Below are positions 24,101 through 27,221 of a stretch of 27,221 nt of DNA, in pieces (position 1 is the first letter of the stretch; every line of letters begins with the position of its first letter). Location of the stretch: the NCBI GenBank assembly GCA_003486385.1, contig DNFT01000045.1:9179-36399 (forward strand). The letters are read 5' to 3'. The notes beneath the pieces were generated by a model. It had not been told where the DNA came from. It worked only from the letters and a program-made list of their open reading frames with translations, and ran no database searches. The translations under genes and the position numbers were made by a program. Source of the stretch: Eubacterium sp. (lineage in GTDB: Bacteria > Bacillota > Clostridia > Lachnospirales > Lachnospiraceae).

Positions 24101-27080
24101 GAAGGAAATGGCTCTTGTAAAGAAACATTTCAATGCCATAACCTTCGGTAATGAATTAAAGCCGGATGCTGCATTTGGATATGCAAGCAAGTGTCCGGAA
24201 ACAGAAAAGGCAACAATAAACGGCATAGAGATAACAGTACCGAAGCTTGATTTTAGCAGAGCTGATGAAATGCTTGAGTATGTATATAAGTACAATCAGA
24301 AACATCCGGAAAGTGCTATAAGGATAAGAGGACATGTATTTACATGGCATTCCCAGACACCTGAGTGGTTTTTCCATGTTGATTATGATAAGGACAAGGA
24401 ACTCTGTTCTAAGGAAGAGATGACTCTTCGTCATGAGTGGTACATAAAGACAATGGCTGAGCATTACATGGGTGAAAACAGCAAATATAAGGATATGTTC
24501 TACGGCTGGGATGTAGTGAATGAGGCCATAAGTGACGGCAGAGGAACCTATAGAAATGAAAATGAGAACTCTACATGGTGGAGAGTATATGGAAGCAATG
24601 AGTTTATAATCAATGCGTTCAGATTTGCCAACAAGTATGTTCCGGCTGATGTAGAGCTTTATTACAATGATTACGGCGATTGTTCGGCATTAAAGAGTGA
24701 AGGTATTGCACAGCTTCTTAAGGATGTAAAGGCAGCAGAGGGAACAAGAATAGATGCAGTCGGAATGCAGGGACATTATCAGACAGCAGGCTCACCATCT
24801 GCACAGGAGTTCATCACAGCAGCTAAGAAGTATGCAGCCATTGTAGGAAAGGTTCAGATTACAGAACTCGATTTTGGCGTAAGTGATGCATATGACGGAA
24901 CAGACAAGACAAAGCAGGAAGAATATACAAGATTAGCATATCGCTATAAGGAAATATATGATGCAGTAAAGCAGTTAAAGTCAGAAGGCATCAATATGTC
25001 CGGTATTACCGTATGGGGTGTAGTCGATAAATACTCATGGTTACAGACATCAAGCAGTGTAGGCGGCGGTGCAACTGAGACAAAGAAGCAGGTCCCATTG
25101 TTATTTGATGATGATTACCAGGTAAAGAGTGCTTACTGGGCATTTGTGGATCCTACTAAGCTTGCACCTACGATTCAGGAAGTGACATTTACACAGCAGA
25201 TTGATGACAAGTTTACAGCAGGAACAGAGCTTACTATAAGCAAGGCGGATACATCAGCGGCAATTGTCCCTGTATGGAATGAGAATTCAATTAAGTTCCT
25301 GGCAAATGTAAAAGACAGTACAGTCGATGATACAGATGCGGTTACAGCCTACGTTAAGCTTGGAAATAACGTAAAGAAAGTAACTGTAAACAGAGAAGAT
25401 GCAACGGCAACCAAAGATGGATATATTGCTACAGTAGAGGTAAATGATATTACACTTAAGGCCTTTGACGCATTGACGTTTGATGTGGTGATAACAGATG
25501 GAACAATGAAGGCTGCATTTAATGACTATACATTAAGCCATGATGAGAAGAGCGATTACTTTGCAAAAGCACAGTTAAAGCCATTTGCCCAGATTGATAA
25601 GGGAACTATCAGCATAGGAAAAGACAACAGTGCAATATGGGGCAAGGTAGATAGTATACCTCTCACAGTTAGACTTGGTGCAAAGGCTGATGCCACTGCT
25701 AAGCTTCTTTGGGATAACGAGAATCTCTATGTACAGGTAACTGTTAAGGATTCTTTACTTGATGCCACTGCCGAAGCAGCTCATGAGAAGGATTCACTTG
25801 AAATATTTGTTGATGAGAATAATCAGAAGACAAAATCGTACCAGGAAGATGATAAACAGTATAGAATAAATTATCTAAATGAGCATTCATTTAACGGATC
25901 TAATTGTGCAGAGGAAAATATTGTAAGCAAAGTGACCCTTACAGAGGATGGATATGTAGTTGAGGCTGCAATAAAGTGGACTCATGAGCAGGTTAAGTCA
26001 GGAACAAAGATTGGTCTTGAGCTTCAGATTAACGATGCAGAGAACGGAAAGAGAACTGGTACATTAAGCTGGGCAGATACCACAGGCATGGGCTGGTCAT
26101 CACCGGCAGTATTCGGAACAGTAGTATTGTTTGATAAGGATGCAAAGGAAGATAAGCCGGGTGAGTCAGAGACAGAGACACCGACAGAAAAACCGGGTGA
26201 GTCAGAGACAGAAGCACCGACAGAAAAGCCGGGTGAGCCGGAGACAGAGAAGCCGGGTGAGTCAGAGACAGAAGCGCCGACAGAGAAGCCGGGTGAGCCG
26301 GAGACAGAGGCACCGACGGAAAAACCGGGAGAGCCGGAGACAGAGGCACCTACACAGGATGATAAGCATGTTGGCAACAGTGTTCTTGACAGAATTAACA
26401 ATGGAGATAAGATTATTATAGAGAAGGTTGAAGCTGGAAAGGGAAGCTATCTGCCAAATGATTTTGTCACAGCACTGATAGATAAAGGCTCACAGCTTAT
26501 ACTTGAGCTTACAGGGGCGGATGGAAAGACGCTTGTAAAATATACTTTTGACGGTACGCGGTTTAGCAAGGCACCGGACAATGATTTTAAGCTGGATGTA
26601 AAATATGATGATAAGAGTGATGTCATAAGTAAGGCTAAGGAGCAATTGAATGTTCCGGAATCATCACTCTATCTATGCAGCTTTGCACATTCAGGAGAAC
26701 TGAACGGAGAACTGTATGTCACGGTATACACTCAATATGAAGAAGGAACTGAGCTTAGACTATTCTATTATAATGACAATACCGGAAGTTCAGAGGATAT
26801 GGGACAGACAGTTAAGGTAGCGCAGGACGGCTCTGCCACATTCAGAGTAACACATTTCTCCTCATATATTCTTGTCAAAGCGGCAGATATAAGAAATGAC
26901 ATAACACCGGGAGAAACACAGCCGGCGCAGCCTGAGACTGATAATCCGGAGAATCAGTATGTAGCACCATCAACAGGTGTAAATATATCATCTGCATTAT
27001 ATGCTGCAGCACTTGTATGTGTAATTATTATGATATGTTCGGCAGCAGGTGTATACAATGGAAGAAGAAGGAAAGAATAA
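21168..27080 (+). CDS. Secreted, wall-anchored GH43-GH10 xylan-degrading enzyme
   Basis: A 1970-residue modular enzyme. Order: signal peptide (about 1-27, AVSA-KE cut); three related modules of about 125-130 residues (58-184, 198-324, 331-459) of unidentified, probably carbohydrate-binding type; GH43 (about 466-811) with Asp490, Asp630 and Glu686 as predicted catalytic triad; CBM6-like (about 817-926); GH10 xylanase (about 949-1331) with acid/base Glu1119 in WDVVNEAISD and nucleophile Glu1233 in QITELDF; a degenerate and a fuller CBM9-like module (1332-1463, 1464-1659); a repeat stalk (1663-1730); a C-terminal domain (about 1736-1909); APSTG (1933-1937), a hydrophobic helix and RRRKE, a variant sortase signal. 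It should cut arabinoxylan backbone and remove side sugars or xylose at the cell surface. ATG 21168 is preferred over 21150 because AAAGGAG lies between them. Confidence 0.93.
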   Translation: MRKFMSRAIVTLVIGAMLTGNASAVSAKELYDARHVCTDVEAGGLDAAVQDAVKQKVIEYNAKDLKVVTRWGAEAATDEEGNYKVTFSKQYSQIFYCIPAEVDVNKLVSVEVETNAEYFSMKLCAERDNFASAIDVYGATQLNTKDIKADAKAQLSEVSVIGFMNLLEGEQTKTVGKVRFTVEEGENGSGDVDVSDKNEFTYDASKLEILALWGAEKTVAENGKLNVTFPKQYNQVFFKIPDEVDMSRFISAAVDTDSGELSVKLCAADASYTSGGIVYGNSTITADNLDGKVEKAELRVLCLMSLSQTELVKEIGNITFKLEPKAEDAVKTEFKYSMTELEQKAAWGVDVEEADGGHKLTYKSQYAQMFYVIPDEVDMTRIEYVSVEVDSTEEFSVKLCAADDDFTEAAVVYGSNVLRDSNLNGNVPKSEIKILDLMSLTADTVTKTVKSVTFKLKEPSPVEVNDGSFKQCYKDKANNNPIATQRYSADPSVMVYNGRVYVYATNDVYEYNADGDVKENAYGKVKTINCFSTTDFVNWTDHGAIPVAGKNLEEGAPEGAAKWANNSWAPCAAHKTIDGKEKFFLYFADNGSGIGVLTADSPEGPWTDPLGKQLVSRQTPTCDTVEWLFDPAVMVDDNGSAYLCFGGGVPSGKDEHPMTARIVKLGADMISLDGEPVTIDAPYLFEDSGINKINGKYVYSYCTNWASGKKNGVGTAVIAYMTSDSPMGPYTYVGTVLPNPSNLGGGGNNHHSIFEFNGELYIAYHTRSVDSQVFGKSRNYRSTHIDKLTVNEDGIINKGTPTMTGVEQLDKLNPYVTVQAENIFRQYGINVSGLGNTVVNASSGSFIGVKGADFSKGLSTITVRAKAESDTKIDVRVGSERGTVIGTIDVKASEDFQDFTGNFEGLSGTRDLYFTFNGNVVLDSWTAAEGAVVDVEEEDTVEGIQYDVPNLKDVVTEAMGDENFIVGTAICLSDLKDEKEMALVKKHFNAITFGNELKPDAAFGYASKCPETEKATINGIEITVPKLDFSRADEMLEYVYKYNQKHPESAIRIRGHVFTWHSQTPEWFFHVDYDKDKELCSKEEMTLRHEWYIKTMAEHYMGENSKYKDMFYGWDVVNEAISDGRGTYRNENENSTWWRVYGSNEFIINAFRFANKYVPADVELYYNDYGDCSALKSEGIAQLLKDVKAAEGTRIDAVGMQGHYQTAGSPSAQEFITAAKKYAAIVGKVQITELDFGVSDAYDGTDKTKQEEYTRLAYRYKEIYDAVKQLKSEGINMSGITVWGVVDKYSWLQTSSSVGGGATETKKQVPLLFDDDYQVKSAYWAFVDPTKLAPTIQEVTFTQQIDDKFTAGTELTISKADTSAAIVPVWNENSIKFLANVKDSTVDDTDAVTAYVKLGNNVKKVTVNREDATATKDGYIATVEVNDITLKAFDALTFDVVITDGTMKAAFNDYTLSHDEKSDYFAKAQLKPFAQIDKGTISIGKDNSAIWGKVDSIPLTVRLGAKADATAKLLWDNENLYVQVTVKDSLLDATAEAAHEKDSLEIFVDENNQKTKSYQEDDKQYRINYLNEHSFNGSNCAEENIVSKVTLTEDGYVVEAAIKWTHEQVKSGTKIGLELQINDAENGKRTGTLSWADTTGMGWSSPAVFGTVVLFDKDAKEDKPGESETETPTEKPGESETEAPTEKPGEPETEKPGESETEAPTEKPGEPETEAPTEKPGEPETEAPTQDDKHVGNSVLDRINNGDKIIIEKVEAGKGSYLPNDFVTALIDKGSQLILELTGADGKTLVKYTFDGTRFSKAPDNDFKLDVKYDDKSDVISKAKEQLNVPESSLYLCSFAHSGELNGELYVTVYTQYEEGTELRLFYYNDNTGSSEDMGQTVKVAQDGSATFRVTHFSSYILVKAADIRNDITPGETQPAQPETDNPENQYVAPSTGVNISSALYAAALVCVIIMICSAAGVYNGRRRKE
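26154..26357 (+). repeat. Tandem repeat coding for the KPGE(S/P)ETE stalk
   Basis: Six tandem units encode KPGESETETPTE, KPGESETEAPTE, KPGEPETE, KPGESETEAPTE, KPGEPETEAPTE and KPGEPETEAPTQ: five of 36 bases and one of 24 bases lacking the last four codons. The stretch is Pro/Glu/Thr-rich and probably an extended spacer through the cell wall between the catalytic part and the anchor. The 8-residue unit points to slippage or unequal recombination. Long open frames on the opposite strand are a by-product of the repeats. Confidence 0.92.
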
Positions 27081-27122
27081 TTTAGTTTATATGTAATGTA
27101 TACTGTTATATTACAGACAGTC

Positions 27123-27170
27123 ATAGACCTTGCAGCCGGAATGAATATACCTTCCGGCTGTGAGGTCTAT
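27123..27170 (+). terminator. Long hairpin downstream of the xylanase gene
   Basis: Two 19-base arms (27123-27141 and 27152-27170) pair fully if two G-U pairs are allowed, around a ten-base loop; the core is GCAGCCGGAA/TTCCGGCTGT. It lies 42 bases after the stop codon, as expected for a transcript end, but is followed by TAAAAAATA, not by a T run. It may be a non-canonical terminator or an mRNA-protecting hairpin. No gene is seen from there to the window end. Confidence 0.55.
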
Positions 27171-27221
27171 TAAAAAATATAGTATTAAATGGATATGCTT
27201 CGGGTGTCAAAACATGCTAAT

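Noticed and set aside
26024..26401. Minus-strand Ser/Pro-rich open frames opposite the xylanase stalk
   Set aside because: They are produced by the repetitive stalk codons on the coding strand; no ribosome sites.

Overview
This window is the replication-origin region of a low-GC Firmicute, most likely a Lachnospiraceae gut or rumen bacterium (Lachnospira/Roseburia/Butyrivibrio-like). That placement rests on the rpmH-rnpA-yidD / oriC / dnaA-dnaN-S4-recF-gyrB-gyrA order, the Lachnospiraceae-like DnaA N-terminus, the AT-rich spacers, and a very large cell-wall-anchored xylan-degrading enzyme. The genus is a guess.

Layout. 1-186: a tandem array of 24-bp hairpin-forming units and an inverted repeat. 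187-937 (minus strand): yidD, rnpA and rpmH, with a terminator between rpmH and rnpA and a good promoter at 1017-1045. 938-1463: the first half of a bipartite origin, with DnaA boxes, AT-rich DNA and the dnaA promoter. 1464-10482 (plus strand): dnaA, second origin half, dnaN, an S4 RNA-binding protein (yaaA/rlbA type), recF, gyrB and gyrA. The dnaA-dnaN gap holds a DnaA-box cluster and what reads as a complete unwinding element: boxes, a C tract, six DnaA-trio-like triplets and an AT-rich stretch.

10463-18089 (plus strand): a tight run whose first gene overlaps gyrA. It contains a DUF6056-like membrane protein, the fumarase alpha subunit, a YfhO/PTPS-related giant membrane protein, the fumarase beta subunit, an MBOAT acyltransferase and an SGNH-like partner. 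The two fumarase subunit genes, normally adjacent, are split by the membrane-protein gene. The membrane proteins and the acyltransferase pair suggest surface-polymer decoration, but no substrate can be read from the sequence.

18099-18334: tRNA-Ser(GCU) as its own transcription unit with promoter, leader and terminator. 18403-19977: a GT39/ArnT-like membrane glycosyltransferase. 20015-20638 (minus strand): queH (queuosine synthesis), converging on a shared bidirectional terminator. 20639-21167: a long AT-rich gap. 21168-27080: a 1970-residue secreted protein made of three unidentified N-terminal repeat modules, GH43, CBM6-like, GH10 xylanase, CBM9-like modules, a KPGE(S/P)ETE stalk, a C-terminal domain and a variant sortase signal (APSTG). 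A long hairpin follows it. The most novel-looking items are the triple N-terminal modules, the 24-bp hairpin array, the mutually exclusive hairpins in front of recF, and the split fumarase operon.
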